A stretch of 64,000 nucleotides of DNA, from NCBI GenBank assembly GCA_021156085.1, contig JAJNBC010000001.1, positions 302,100 to 366,099 on the forward strand. Reading direction: 5' to 3'. The stretch's first letter is position 1. Every line of letters starts with the position of its first letter. The position numbers and the translations under genes are program-made. The notes below the pieces were generated by a model. That model saw nothing but the letters and a program-made list of their open reading frames with translations. It had not been told where the DNA came from and made no database searches. Below are positions 1 through 8,877 of the stretch, piece after piece. This DNA is from Gammaproteobacteria bacterium. Lineage in GTDB: Bacteria > Pseudomonadota > Gammaproteobacteria > DSM-16500.

Positions 1-48
1 TTACCTTGCCCCATGAATGGCTGTTGTTTCATCAGGCATGAACGTTTG

Positions 49-729
49 CTATTCTTTAGTCACAGTGTCACGTAAATAGACAGGCAAAGCCTCTTTAGCC
101 GAGACCCATTTTTTTTTAAGATAGTCTATCTTAGCTAACTCTAGCAAAGCGGCTGCCATGGGTAAGCGTGTGGCATCTATCTCAGGCGGCTCATACGCTA
201 TTTGACCTGCGTAAATTTCCCATGCATTCCCTACTCCATACCAGTTTTTTTCTTCAGGCAAAATGACTTGCGCAGGGGGACAAACTATTTCTGTATTGAT
301 TAATTCCACGTATCCTTGCTCATTTACTTTATAAGCGCCCCAATAAACCTCTTGAATGCGAGCATCTACTCCCACTAATAATTTTTTCCATCCTAAATCG
401 TGGTACGCTGCTTGAGCTAGAGCAGCAAGAGATGAAATGGGAATCACAGGAAACTCTTCTAAGCCACAGGCTTCTAATCCATAGGCTAAGCCTTGGGTCA
501 CACTGGCCGCAAGACGGACTCCAGTAAAACTACCGGGGCCGCATCCAAAAGAAATGGCATTTAATTGGTTTAAATTTATTTTATTGATAGCCAAAAGCTC
601 TTTCAACATAGGCAAAATAAATTGTGCTTGTTGAGAAGGTAAAACCCTATGCAAATAACTTATATTATCATCAAGCAATAATGCAACCGAACACGCCGTA
701 GAGGAAGTATCAAGAGCAAGTATTTTCAT
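49..729 (-). CDS. tsaB: tRNA threonylcarbamoyladenosine biosynthesis protein TsaB
   Basis: TsaB is the dimerisation partner of TsaD in the complex that installs t6A at position 37 of ANN-decoding tRNAs. The N-terminus has the ASKHA-type phosphate strand (ALDTSS near residues 5-10), and the TsaB-typical GCGPGSFTGVR motif follows near residues 62-72. At about 226 residues it is normal family length. I chose the internal ATG at 729 over one at 744 because MKILALDT is the usual start. Either start lies inside the 3' end of dinG (20-35 nt overlap), so the two are probably translationally coupled. Family assignment is secure. Confidence 0.95.
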   Translation of the reverse strand: MKILALDTSSTACSVALLLDDNISYLHRVLPSQQAQFILPMLKELLAINKINLNQLNAISFGCGPGSFTGVRLAASVTQGLAYGLEACGLEEFPVIPISSLAALAQAAYHDLGWKKLLVGVDARIQEVYWGAYKVNEQGYVELINTEIVCPPAQVILPEEKNWYGVGNAWEIYAGQIAYEPPEIDATRLPMAAALLELAKIDYLKKKWVSAKEALPVYLRDTVTKE

Positions 730-2635
730 AGTTAAAAAATTCACGTACTTTATCTAATTCCCGAGTACGAGGCATCTCAGGTAAGCTTTGCAAAAATGTC
801 TGACCATAATTTGACGAAACCAAACGGGGATCACAAATCATAAGGATACCACGATCTTGTATGTCGCGAATCAGCCGCCCTGCGCCTTGTTTCAATAACA
901 ATACCGCATTAGGTAACTGATACGTTTGAAATGGATCCATACCTTGTTTCCGCACCCGCTCAATTCTCGCCTTGAGAATAGGATCCTCAGGAGAGGCAAA
1001 AGGTAATTTATCAATGATGACACAAGATAATGCTTCACCTCGTACATCAACCCCATACCAAAAACTACTTGTGCCCAAAAGAACTGCATTACCCAATCGT
1101 TTAAAATCGTTGATCAATTGCTGTTTAGGCGCCGCCCCTTGCAAAAGTAAAGGATAAGGAATCCGGTTTTTTAATTGCTCTGCAGCCAATCCTAAAGCTT
1201 TATAACTTGTAAATAAAATAAATGCCTTGCCTTGGGTTATTTCTAGCACGGGAATAACAGTTTCTAGCATGATGGCAAGATAATGACTTGCTCGCGGGTC
1301 AGGTAAGCTACGCGGAACATACAGTAAGGATTGGCGCGCATAATCAAATGGGCTTTTTAATTGTAATTGCCTTACATGATTTAAACCTAATGCTTCTGAG
1401 AAAAGATGGAAACTATTTTTTACGGTTAATGTAGCGGAAGTATAAATCCAACTACGTTTAAGATTTTTAATATAATTTTGGAAAGGCTTAGCTATAACAA
1501 TAGGTGTAATTTGCAAACTAAAGCTCTGCGAGTAAGTTTCAAACCAGTGCACGGTGTCCATAGTGGATTTTTCACTAAGTAAATTAAAAACCTCTAAGAG
1601 GTGCACGCAACGCCGCCAACAATTCTCTAATCCTTTTCCTCGTATAGCCGCGTCTCTTAAAATAGATTCTAGAAGTTGTAAATTTGATTTTACATCTTGT
1701 ATGCTTCTTTCAAGTTCAGGCGGAGGTGTCTCAGGCCAAAGCGCACGGCGTAGCTCTATTCCTAATGAATTCCGCATATTTTGCACTGCTTTTTGCAGAC
1801 TCAGAGATTGGTCATGAATTTGCTTCATGTCCTTTGCCTCTTTTCCTGCTTCAGTTTCACTATCACGCGCTAGCTCTATTAATTGCCGTCCAGTGAGCGT
1901 TGTACTAAAGAATTGCGAAGCAATATCAGGTATCTGATGCGCTTCATCAAATATAACTACTTCAGCGCCGGGTAAGAGTTCTCCAAAGCCCCTATCTTGT
2001 AATGCCATATTTGCAAAAAATAAATGATGATTCACAACTAAAATGTCTGCAGCCATGGCTTCTTGCCGTGCTTTTACTACAAAACATTCTTTGTAAAATG
2101 AGCAATCCTGGTTTAAGCAATTATCGACAGTGCTAGTTACTTGCGGCCAAATACTAGAATCTTCAGGAACAGTGGTCATTTCTACAATATCACCTGTTTG
2201 GGTGGCGCGACTCCATTCATTAATAAGATTCAATTGTGAGAGTTGCTGGCGGGACAAAAAATATCCATCATGCAAGCTGCGTTCTACCCTGTGTTTACAA
2301 AGATAATTAGCACGACCTTTTAATAGCACTACTTTTCGTGGCAAAGGGAAAATTTTTTTTATAATGGGAATATCATTAAAAAATAATTGATCTTGAAGAT
2401 TTTTTGTCCCAGTGGAAATAATGGTTTTCTTTTGAGAAAGAAAAATAGGAACTAAATAACCAAATGTTTTACCTGTGCCCGTTCCTGCTTCTACTATGAG
2501 AGAGGTTCCCAATTCCAGGCTATGCTCAATCGTTTCTGCCATTTGCTGCTGGGAATCACGGGCGGTAAATCCTGGAATAATTTGACTTAGCGGACCATCA
2601 GATCCCAGAATGGTAACGGAAGAATCATTCAGAAT
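710..2635 (-). CDS. DinG/YoaA-family ATP-dependent DNA helicase, probable non-AUG start
   Basis: This is an XPD-like superfamily 2 helicase with an iron-sulphur cluster. From the first ATG (2542) one sees Walker A GTGTGKT near residues 20-26, four spaced cysteines of the FeS domain, a DEAH box (FDEAH) and C-terminal helicase motifs including QGAGRLIR. Conserved sequence continues upstream of that ATG: the frame reads GPLSQIIPGFTARDSQQQ, matching the usual N-terminus of YoaA/DinG. The frame stays open to a stop inside fdxA but contains no ATG, GTG or TTG. An ATT at 2635 or CTG at 2632, 5-8 nt after a GGAG that lies in the end of fdxA, is the likely start and gives about 641 residues, the normal length. 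DinG versus YoaA cannot be decided here. Confidence 0.9.
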   Translation of the reverse strand: MLNDSSVTILGSDGPLSQIIPGFTARDSQQQMAETIEHSLELGTSLIVEAGTGTGKTFGYLVPIFLSQKKTIISTGTKNLQDQLFFNDIPIIKKIFPLPRKVVLLKGRANYLCKHRVERSLHDGYFLSRQQLSQLNLINEWSRATQTGDIVEMTTVPEDSSIWPQVTSTVDNCLNQDCSFYKECFVVKARQEAMAADILVVNHHLFFANMALQDRGFGELLPGAEVVIFDEAHQIPDIASQFFSTTLTGRQLIELARDSETEAGKEAKDMKQIHDQSLSLQKAVQNMRNSLGIELRRALWPETPPPELERSIQDVKSNLQLLESILRDAAIRGKGLENCWRRCVHLLEVFNLLSEKSTMDTVHWFETYSQSFSLQITPIVIAKPFQNYIKNLKRSWIYTSATLTVKNSFHLFSEALGLNHVRQLQLKSPFDYARQSLLYVPRSLPDPRASHYLAIMLETVIPVLEITQGKAFILFTSYKALGLAAEQLKNRIPYPLLLQGAAPKQQLINDFKRLGNAVLLGTSSFWYGVDVRGEALSCVIIDKLPFASPEDPILKARIERVRKQGMDPFQTYQLPNAVLLLKQGAGRLIRDIQDRGILMICDPRLVSSNYGQTFLQSLPEMPRTRELDKVREFFNYENTCS

Positions 2636-2958
2636 TATTTCTCCAAGTAGGGTAGCTTATTAGGTACATTTGCCCATTGATCGGCATCAGCCGGCGCTTC
2701 TTTTATCCGTGTAATAGTGGGCCATTTTTCTGCTAATTCTTTATTAAGTTGTAAAAAAGATTGATATTGCTCCGGGAGATCATCTTCTGAGTAGATAGCG
2801 TTGACTGGGCATTCAGGGACGCACAAAGCACAATCAATGCATTCATCTGGATTAATGGCTAAGAAATTAGGGCCTTCATAAAAACAATCTACCGGACAAA
2901 CCTCCACACAATCTGTGTATTTGCAACGAATACATTGTTCTGTAACAACGAAAGTCAT
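2635..2958 (-). CDS. fdxA: 7Fe ferredoxin FdxA
   Basis: This 107-residue soluble electron carrier has a [3Fe-4S] plus [4Fe-4S] pattern. The first Cys set is spread out (C-x7-C-x3-CP) and the second is C-x2-C-x2-C-x3-CP. The extended C-terminal tail after the cluster domain is typical of the Azotobacter FdI type. The frame is open further upstream through the tRNA genes, but the product starts at MTFVVTEQC (ATG at 2958), preceded by a GGAAA Shine-Dalgarno. Its stop overlaps the probable start of the helicase gene. It sits directly downstream of the tRNA-Leu gene and may be co-transcribed with the tRNA cluster. Confidence 0.95.
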   Translation of the reverse strand: MTFVVTEQCIRCKYTDCVEVCPVDCFYEGPNFLAINPDECIDCALCVPECPVNAIYSEDDLPEQYQSFLQLNKELAEKWPTITRIKEAPADADQWANVPNKLPYLEK

Positions 2959-3122
2959 GGCTTGATTTCCGAAAATTTTTTTAAAACGGAATTTGAAAGA
3001 TGGATTGTTTTGCATTTCTCGTAATGGCAAGCTCTTGCTCCCTAAGGATATTACCATCGAAAAAAAAGAATCGCAGCTCTTCTCCTCCCAAATCCCCTTA
3101 TCATATCGAAATTTAAGATTAT

Positions 3123-3210
3123 TGGTGCCCGAGGCCGGAATCGAACCGGCACGAGAGAATCTCCCGAGGGATTTTAAGTCCCTTGCGTCTACCTGTTCCG
3201 CCACCCGGGC
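3123..3210 (-). tRNA. tRNA-Leu (anticodon UAA)
   Basis: The minus strand folds as a class II tRNA of 88 nt with encoded CCA. The acceptor GCCCGGG pairs with the 3' end, the anticodon loop is CTTAAAA (anticodon TAA), a long variable arm follows, and the T loop GGTTCGATTCC is intact. It is the last of three tandem tRNAs, an arrangement common next to pgsA in gammaproteobacteria. Confidence 0.97.
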
Positions 3211-3225
3211 AATCCTGCTTACAAC

Positions 3226-3299
3226 TGGAGGCTGGGGTCGGAATCGAACCGGCGTCCACGGCTTTGCAGGCCGCTGCATAACCCCTCTGCCACCCAGCC
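3226..3299 (-). tRNA. tRNA-Cys (anticodon GCA)
   Basis: A 74-nt minus-strand cloverleaf with acceptor GGCTGGG, anticodon GCA in the loop CTGCAAA, T loop GGTTCGATTCC and encoded TCCA end. It lies 15 nt from the tRNA-Leu gene and 20 nt from the tRNA-Gly gene in one transcript. Confidence 0.97.
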
Positions 3300-3319
3300 A
3301 AAATCCCTAAATGACAGTA

Positions 3320-3395
<76 letters not shown>

Positions 3396-3425
3396 ACTAT
3401 ATCTCTGCCATGGAGCAAAGCGGTC

Positions 3426-3453
3426 ATTCTATCTGAGGGCTTTGTGGTGTCAA
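3426..3453 (-). promoter_or_regulatory. Sigma-70 promoter of the tRNA-Gly-Cys-Leu cluster
   Basis: On the minus strand a perfect -35 TTGACA (3453-3448) is followed after 16 nt by -10 TAGAAT (3431-3426). The predicted transcript starts about 20-25 nt before tRNA-Gly. It could read on through the three tRNAs into fdxA, the helicase gene and tsaB, as no clear terminator is visible between them. Confidence 0.7.
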
Positions 3454-3471
3454 GCAAAGAATGATATTTTT

Positions 3472-4074
3472 CTATGCCTCTTCATCTTTCAATTCAAGCC
3501 AAGCCACTTTAAGATAAATTGACATAGACCATATTGTTAATATGGCTGCTAGATAAAGTAGCATATAACCCGTAATAGCGATAAAAGCATGAGACCTAGG
3601 CGTACAATAAAGCAGAATAACCACCGCTATCATTTGTGCGCTTGTTTTAATTTTTCCTAATTGAGAGACTGCAACAGTGGCTCGTTTACCCATTTCAGCC
3701 ATCCATTCCCGCAAAGAAGAAACTACAATTTCACGGCTCACAATGATTGCAACTGGAATAGTAATAATCGGAATAGGAACAGAGTAAACTGCAGAAGGTA
3801 AACTAACAAACTGGAACTGGGGTTCCCCCACAATCAACACTAACGCTACAGATACCATGAGTTTATCGGCAACAGGATCCAGAAAAGCCCCTAGCTTAGT
3901 CGATTGCTTTAAACTACGAGCTAGATAACCATCTAGCCAATCTGTTAAAGCAGCCAATGCAAAAATAAAGGAAGCTGCGGTATGCGCCCAAGGTAGAGGT
4001 AAATAAAATACGAATACTAAAAAAGGAATAATCGCTATTCGAACAAATGTCAAAAAATTGGGTAAATTGTTCAT
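3472..4074 (-). CDS. pgsA: CDP-diacylglycerol-glycerol-3-phosphate 3-phosphatidyltransferase
   Basis: PgsA makes phosphatidylglycerol phosphate from CDP-diacylglycerol and glycerol-3-phosphate at the inner membrane. The CDP-alcohol phosphatidyltransferase signature is complete: D45, D48-G49, A52-R53, G62, D66 and D70. The 200-residue length and the several hydrophobic segments fit. It lies between uvrC and the tRNA-Gly-Cys-Leu cluster, the order seen in many gammaproteobacteria. Confidence 0.96.
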   Translation of the reverse strand: MNNLPNFLTFVRIAIIPFLVFVFYLPLPWAHTAASFIFALAALTDWLDGYLARSLKQSTKLGAFLDPVADKLMVSVALVLIVGEPQFQFVSLPSAVYSVPIPIITIPVAIIVSREIVVSSLREWMAEMGKRATVAVSQLGKIKTSAQMIAVVILLYCTPRSHAFIAITGYMLLYLAAILTIWSMSIYLKVAWLELKDEEA

Positions 4075-4101
4075 AGTTGAAATTTAATATCCCACTGCAT
4101 T

Positions 4102-5928
4102 TTATTTCTTTTCAACAGCCTCTAACGCCTTATAAATCCGTTGTGCAAGCGAACGACTAATCCCAGGAACCTGCTCTAATTCATCAAGACTAGCATGCTT
4201 TATAGCTTGGATTCCACCAAAGTAACGTAATAATGCTTGCCGACGATATCTCCCAATACCAGGAATAGCTTCTAGAGAAGACCTCAGCCGTTTTCTATCT
4301 CGTTGATGTCTATGGCCTGTAATTGCAAAACGATGTGCTTCATCACGTATTTGCTGAATTAAATGCAATGCAGGGGCATCCGATGCCAAGCGGATGGGAG
4401 GCTTGCCGGGGATATGAAGTATTTCAAGACCAGGTTTGCGGCTAGCCCCTTTGGCTACGCTCATTAAAATAGGTTGATGAATACCCAACTCTGCTAATGT
4501 TTTTTGTGCTGCAGCAAGTTGTGTAAGCCCGCCATCAATTAAAATGACATCCGGCAAGTTAATTGATTCTGATTGTACGCGTTGATAACGTCGAAATAAG
4601 ACTTGACGCATGGCAGCCACATCATCTCCAGGCGTAATCTCTTTTATATTAAAGTGTCGATAATCATTTTTAACTGCACCCTGCGTATTAAAAACAACAC
4701 AAGATCCGACAGTAGCCTCGCCCATGGTATGGCTAATATCAAAACACTCTATACGGTCTATTTTTTTCAATTTCAGCAACGCTAGTAAAGCAATAAACCG
4801 TTCTTGGGTCGTAGTATAACGATGAAAACGGCTTTCCGCAGATTGTTGAGCGCTTGCATTGGCTATTTCCAGCCATTTTTTCCGTTCGCTACGCACACAA
4901 GAGAGTAAAACAACTTTATGTTTACTCTGTTCTCGCAGCACATTCATTAGCCAGTCCTGTTCTGGCAAGAGAACATCTACTATTATTTCTTTGGGAATAA
5001 CATGGACTTCTTTAGTGTGGCCTAAATAATGCTGAGTAATAAAAGAAGTTAAAATTTCTTCTTTGGTAGAATGAATTGGCACAGTAGGAAAATAAGCTTG
5101 GCTTCCCAAAATCCGACCCCCCCGGATCATAAGCAGTTGAATACAAACAATTCCCCTAAGAGCAAATCCAATGACATCTGCGTCATTATATTCAGCGCTC
5201 ACACATTGACGTTCTTGAATATAACGGAATTGTGCAAGTTGATCTCGTATTTTAGCTGCTTTTTCATATTCTAAAGCCTGGGATGCCTGTTGCATTTCTT
5301 GTTGAAGCGCTTCGAGAATTTGTTTATTTTTACCCTCTAAAAATAAAATCGCATGCTGGACATGTAGATTATAGTCTTTTTCTGAAATTAAACCGGCGCA
5401 CGCCCCAGAACATAATCCAATTTGATATTTCAAACAAGGCCGTGTCCGTTTAGGAGAATAGCGATCACTTGCAATACGTAATCCAAATAATTTTTGAATA
5501 AAGTGAATAGTTTCTCGTACCGCAGTAGAATGAGGATAAGGCCCAAAATAACTTCCTTTTATTTTTTTATTGCCCCGATAAAAATTAATAGAAGGATAAG
5601 GACGTTCATCAGTAATAAGAATATAAGGAAAAGTTTTATCATCCCGGAATAAAACATTGTAATGAGGTTTATGCTTTTTAATCAAATTACATTCGAGTAA
5701 AAGAGCTTCATTTTCAGTATGAGTAATCGTAATATGAATATCTTGAACGTGCTTGAGCAGTGCTAGGGTCTTAATATCTTTTTGTTTTTCCGAAAAATAA
5801 TTAGCCACTCTTTTTTTAATATTACGCGCTTTGCCTACATACAAGACTTTGCCACCTTCTCCTAGCATTTGATAAACACCAGGTTGTGTCGTGAGTGTCT
5901 TTAAGAAATTTTTAATATCAAAAACCAT
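4102..5928 (-). CDS. uvrC: UvrABC excinuclease subunit C
   Basis: UvrC makes both incisions in nucleotide excision repair. It has an N-terminal GIY-YIG nuclease domain (GVY near residue 17, LYVGKA near residue 30), a cysteine cluster near residues 165-180, a UVR/UvrB-binding motif near 205-240, the RNase H-like second nuclease beginning near IECFDISH (about 392), and tandem helix-hairpin-helix motifs at the C-terminus (IPGIG and VPGIS). At 608 residues it is full length. It is followed by pgsA with a 27-nt gap, so the two form an operon. Confidence 0.97.
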   Translation of the reverse strand: MVFDIKNFLKTLTTQPGVYQMLGEGGKVLYVGKARNIKKRVANYFSEKQKDIKTLALLKHVQDIHITITHTENEALLLECNLIKKHKPHYNVLFRDDKTFPYILITDERPYPSINFYRGNKKIKGSYFGPYPHSTAVRETIHFIQKLFGLRIASDRYSPKRTRPCLKYQIGLCSGACAGLISEKDYNLHVQHAILFLEGKNKQILEALQQEMQQASQALEYEKAAKIRDQLAQFRYIQERQCVSAEYNDADVIGFALRGIVCIQLLMIRGGRILGSQAYFPTVPIHSTKEEILTSFITQHYLGHTKEVHVIPKEIIVDVLLPEQDWLMNVLREQSKHKVVLLSCVRSERKKWLEIANASAQQSAESRFHRYTTTQERFIALLALLKLKKIDRIECFDISHTMGEATVGSCVVFNTQGAVKNDYRHFNIKEITPGDDVAAMRQVLFRRYQRVQSESINLPDVILIDGGLTQLAAAQKTLAELGIHQPILMSVAKGASRKPGLEILHIPGKPPIRLASDAPALHLIQQIRDEAHRFAITGHRHQRDRKRLRSSLEAIPGIGRYRRQALLRYFGGIQAIKHASLDELEQVPGISRSLAQRIYKALEAVEKK

Positions 5929-5965
5929 ATCATTAAAAACTCTACGTAGGTCATTTCAAGAAAAG

Positions 5966-7147
5966 TTATTGCTCTAGCAATAAAGTAGAAGGTTTTATAG
6001 CTTGAGGCTGAGGTTGAGGTAGTGCAGGCCGAACAGTAAATAAACTTGCCCTTACACTCGACGCTTTCGATGTTACCCAATTTTTCCAAGATGTTTCTGT
6101 GTTTACCGCCGGAGCCTCACGCCGCTCGATTTCCGCAGCTCTCTGCAAATGGGTTCTCTCCTGCTGCGCTTTCCATTTTGCAATGGTAGCCCGTATAGCC
6201 TCCACATTCACAGAATAAAACCCCCTATAAATACGAACATGTTTATCCTGAAGCTTATCGCCATCTGCTGTTCCATTCACAATGGCAATAAGTCGGGGTT
6301 TATTCTGTTCTGTTTCCAAATATGTTTTAAAATTAGCATAATCATAGGTAATAACATAGGGCCGTCCGGGAAAATTAGCTTCTACCGTAATAGGTGGAAT
6401 AACTTGTTGATTTGCATCCTTTATCTCGTTAAGTTCAGCGAGAGAAGCCAAAGATAAGGGGCACTGCCTTGTCATATAAGCATGTAAACGTTCATTTTCT
6501 TTTTTTATGGGACCCTCTCTTTGAGCTTGGATCGCCTTCTCAAAATCTTGGATTTCTTTTTCAGTAAGATCAAACAAAGGATGCGCAGTGTCAGTGGGTA
6601 AGGCTTGTATTCTAGAAAGTAATGTTTGAGATTGCTGGGGAGGAGCATAAGTATAATCGCTATCAATAGCGTGCTCGGGGTTATATTCAAATATATTAAA
6701 TATCTCAAAAACAATTTTTCCCAATAGAAAAAGACTTAGCACGATTAATTTTATTATTGTCCGGAAAAAATCTTCTACGCTGCTTAAACTGAAAGAGATA
6801 TCTTCTTCAAATATATCTTCAACTATATATTGTAAATAACGGTTTATTTGCCGAGGAAGACGTAAGGGCAGGGTAAGAGCAGCCCATAATCCATTGCGTC
6901 CTCCTGCAATCATTCCATAGACCAGAGAAAATTGCGCTACCCATAACGAACAAAACAGGGTAACCAATGCGGCGAAATGCCCGATCGTCAAGGTTACTAA
7001 CAGCGTAGCCCCCCATGAATAGCCTGATTTTCTCATTGACTGCGCCACAAGATAGTAGGCAAAAAAAGTGGGCCAAACGGCAGCCAAGCTACCGGTGATC
7101 ATGCCAACGAGCACGCCAGCTATTTTGTCTAAGACGTTAATTATCAT
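5966..7147 (-). CDS. Orphan multi-pass membrane protein with cytoplasmic C-terminal domain
   Basis: I do not recognise this family. From the ATG at 7147 (MIINVLDKIAG) it has about 393 residues. Two or three hydrophobic segments lie in the first 90 residues, another lies near residues 135-150 (KLIVLSLFLLGKIVFEIF), and a soluble half follows. A longer reading from 7228 is possible, but the extra residues look unstructured. The C-terminal half contains a polar, charged stretch, a segment around FPGRPYVITYDYANFKTYL and a proline/glutamine-rich end. It lies just upstream of uvrC on the same strand with a 37-nt gap. A host-directed (secreted) role is possible but unsupported by any motif. Confidence 0.6.
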   Translation of the reverse strand: MIINVLDKIAGVLVGMITGSLAAVWPTFFAYYLVAQSMRKSGYSWGATLLVTLTIGHFAALVTLFCSLWVAQFSLVYGMIAGGRNGLWAALTLPLRLPRQINRYLQYIVEDIFEEDISFSLSSVEDFFRTIIKLIVLSLFLLGKIVFEIFNIFEYNPEHAIDSDYTYAPPQQSQTLLSRIQALPTDTAHPLFDLTEKEIQDFEKAIQAQREGPIKKENERLHAYMTRQCPLSLASLAELNEIKDANQQVIPPITVEANFPGRPYVITYDYANFKTYLETEQNKPRLIAIVNGTADGDKLQDKHVRIYRGFYSVNVEAIRATIAKWKAQQERTHLQRAAEIERREAPAVNTETSWKNWVTSKASSVRASLFTVRPALPQPQPQAIKPSTLLLEQ

Positions 7148-7280
7148 TGCATTTCTTTTATGATTATAGGGAAAAGAATCTCGAATTATACCTAAATGAG
7201 CTATTAATAGCCAGACACTTTTTGGCACTTTACCGATTCTCTAAGAGTAACTAGTAGGACAGAATCATAATAAAGTTCGT

Positions 7281-7823
7281 TTATGAATTATAAGGCACCA
7301 CCACTACCTTTGTCCCTATATGGGCAAAGTTATTTACCATCCATTCCGCATCAGGAATACGCATACGTATGCAGCCATGGCTTATATTGTCTTCAACGAC
7401 AATATCATCGGGTGACCCATGCAGCGCTTGTCCCTTATTAAAAAACATACAAAATGGCATGAGCCCTCCGCCATTAGGTCTTGGATAGATTTTTGAATAA
7501 CACTCTTCTCCCCCTATAGAAGTAATATAATAGGTACCTATCCCCGTACGGCAATCGCTTTCATCTGCATCGGGGGGACAAGTTGCTCCGCCAGCTGTGG
7601 CAATGCCTGCACGAATTAACCGACCTTCTGCATCATAAGCCCCCCATGCATGCACATTAGGATCCACCAATACCATTTGTCTATTATGGGTATCTATGTA
7701 CTGAGGCAAGCGCTCAGAATAATCCGTATTAGAATTCGCATAATAGGATGAATGGGTTGTCGCACAAGAGATCAGTAGGAAGAAAAATGAATAAGACAGT
7801 AATGAATAAAATAGAGCGCGCAT
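7281..7823 (-). CDS. L,D-transpeptidase (YkuD) lipoprotein
   Basis: Periplasmic L,D-transpeptidases make 3-3 peptidoglycan cross-links or attach proteins to the wall. The catalytic motif is complete: H135-G136-S137, then S148-H149-G150-C151-I-R, with Cys151 as the nucleophile. The N-terminus is a signal peptide ending in a lipobox (LISC), so Cys20 should be lipidated. The 180-residue length suits a minimal single-domain enzyme. It appears monocistronic. Confidence 0.92.
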   Translation of the reverse strand: MRALFYSLLSYSFFFLLISCATTHSSYYANSNTDYSERLPQYIDTHNRQMVLVDPNVHAWGAYDAEGRLIRAGIATAGGATCPPDADESDCRTGIGTYYITSIGGEECYSKIYPRPNGGGLMPFCMFFNKGQALHGSPDDIVVEDNISHGCIRMRIPDAEWMVNNFAHIGTKVVVVPYNS

Positions 7824-8075
7824 GACAATGACTCCTGTATTGTCTACACGATTACCATTATACTCTTGTGTCTGTGCCTGATTATTAAAAAGTATTTATC
7901 TTCATTGATTTGGTAGGATTTATTTTCTACATTTAACTAGGCTAGGCACGGAGATACTAACTTACTTCTTTATTCTAAAAAAACAATTTAGCTATGCCAG
8001 GTAACTTTCTTATTTTTCTCGTAAAAATCCTAAAAATAAGAACTATTTTCAATAAATGGCTCGAAGTGCTCATTA

Positions 8076-8750
8076 TTATTTTTTTTCTTTTTTAGCTTTT
8101 TGCTTCAGGTCTTTTAATATCTTATTCGCATCTGCGGCGTTTGGGTTCAAGCTTAATACTTTCTGAAAAGCAGAAATAGCTTCTGGAAATTTTTTTAAGT
8201 TAATATAATCCACACCCAAATTATAATAGGCATCTTCAAAATTTGGATTTAAAATAATGGCTTTTTGATAGAATTGAATGGCTGTAACATAATCATGTTG
8301 TCGATCTGATAGCACTCCGAGATTATATAGAGGAATCGCCAATTTGGGATTCAGTGTGGATGCTGTCTGGTAGGCTTGTTTTGCTTCTTCCACCCTTCCC
8401 TTTCCAGCTAAAGCATCGCCATAATTGATATAAGCTAAGCTATAATTTTTATCGATGGCTATCGCTTTTTCTGCCCACTGCATTTCATCATCATACTGTC
8501 CTAGCTTTCCATATAACCCTGCAATGCTATTGATTGAGCAAACATTTGCTGGCTGTGTCTCAAGAATTTTTTTATTAATATCGATTGCACTTGCTAAATC
8601 ACCACGCTTTTCTGCGGCAAGCGCTTGTGCAGCCATAGCTCTTACATTAGGGCCTAAGAAGGGATTTACTGAATTCTGCGCTAAACAAAAATGATTAACC
8701 CAGCTAGCAAGAAAAATATTCAGTAGGAAGAATTTTATCTTTCTAATCAT
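8076..8750 (-). CDS. Secreted tetratricopeptide repeat protein
   Basis: This 224-residue protein begins with a signal peptide (cleavage likely after a CLAQ-like site near residue 25). About five TPR units follow, recognisable by repeated W/Y-A-x-K-A-I and Y-x-N-L/Y-G-x motifs (for example IALYNLG-type and DAYYNLGVDYINL). The C-terminus is a short lysine-rich tail. TPR arrays are protein-docking scaffolds, here probably periplasmic or exported. It has no operon partner, and the substrate or partner is unknown. Confidence 0.85.
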   Translation of the reverse strand: MIRKIKFFLLNIFLASWVNHFCLAQNSVNPFLGPNVRAMAAQALAAEKRGDLASAIDINKKILETQPANVCSINSIAGLYGKLGQYDDEMQWAEKAIAIDKNYSLAYINYGDALAGKGRVEEAKQAYQTASTLNPKLAIPLYNLGVLSDRQHDYVTAIQFYQKAIILNPNFEDAYYNLGVDYINLKKFPEAISAFQKVLSLNPNAADANKILKDLKQKAKKEKK

Positions 8751-8877
8751 GTTAGATCACCCTGGATAAAAACGAAAGTAAGATAGACATAGTTTAAATC
8801 ATCTAGCTATCGATTTATAGAAAATAATTTTGTACAATGCGAAGGTTTTTTCTTAGTAAATTAAACGGTGCTTTTTT

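Noticed and set aside
1..39. A 12-codon ATG-to-stop frame on the minus strand at the left edge
   Set aside because: Too short, no ribosome site that looks special and no family resemblance.
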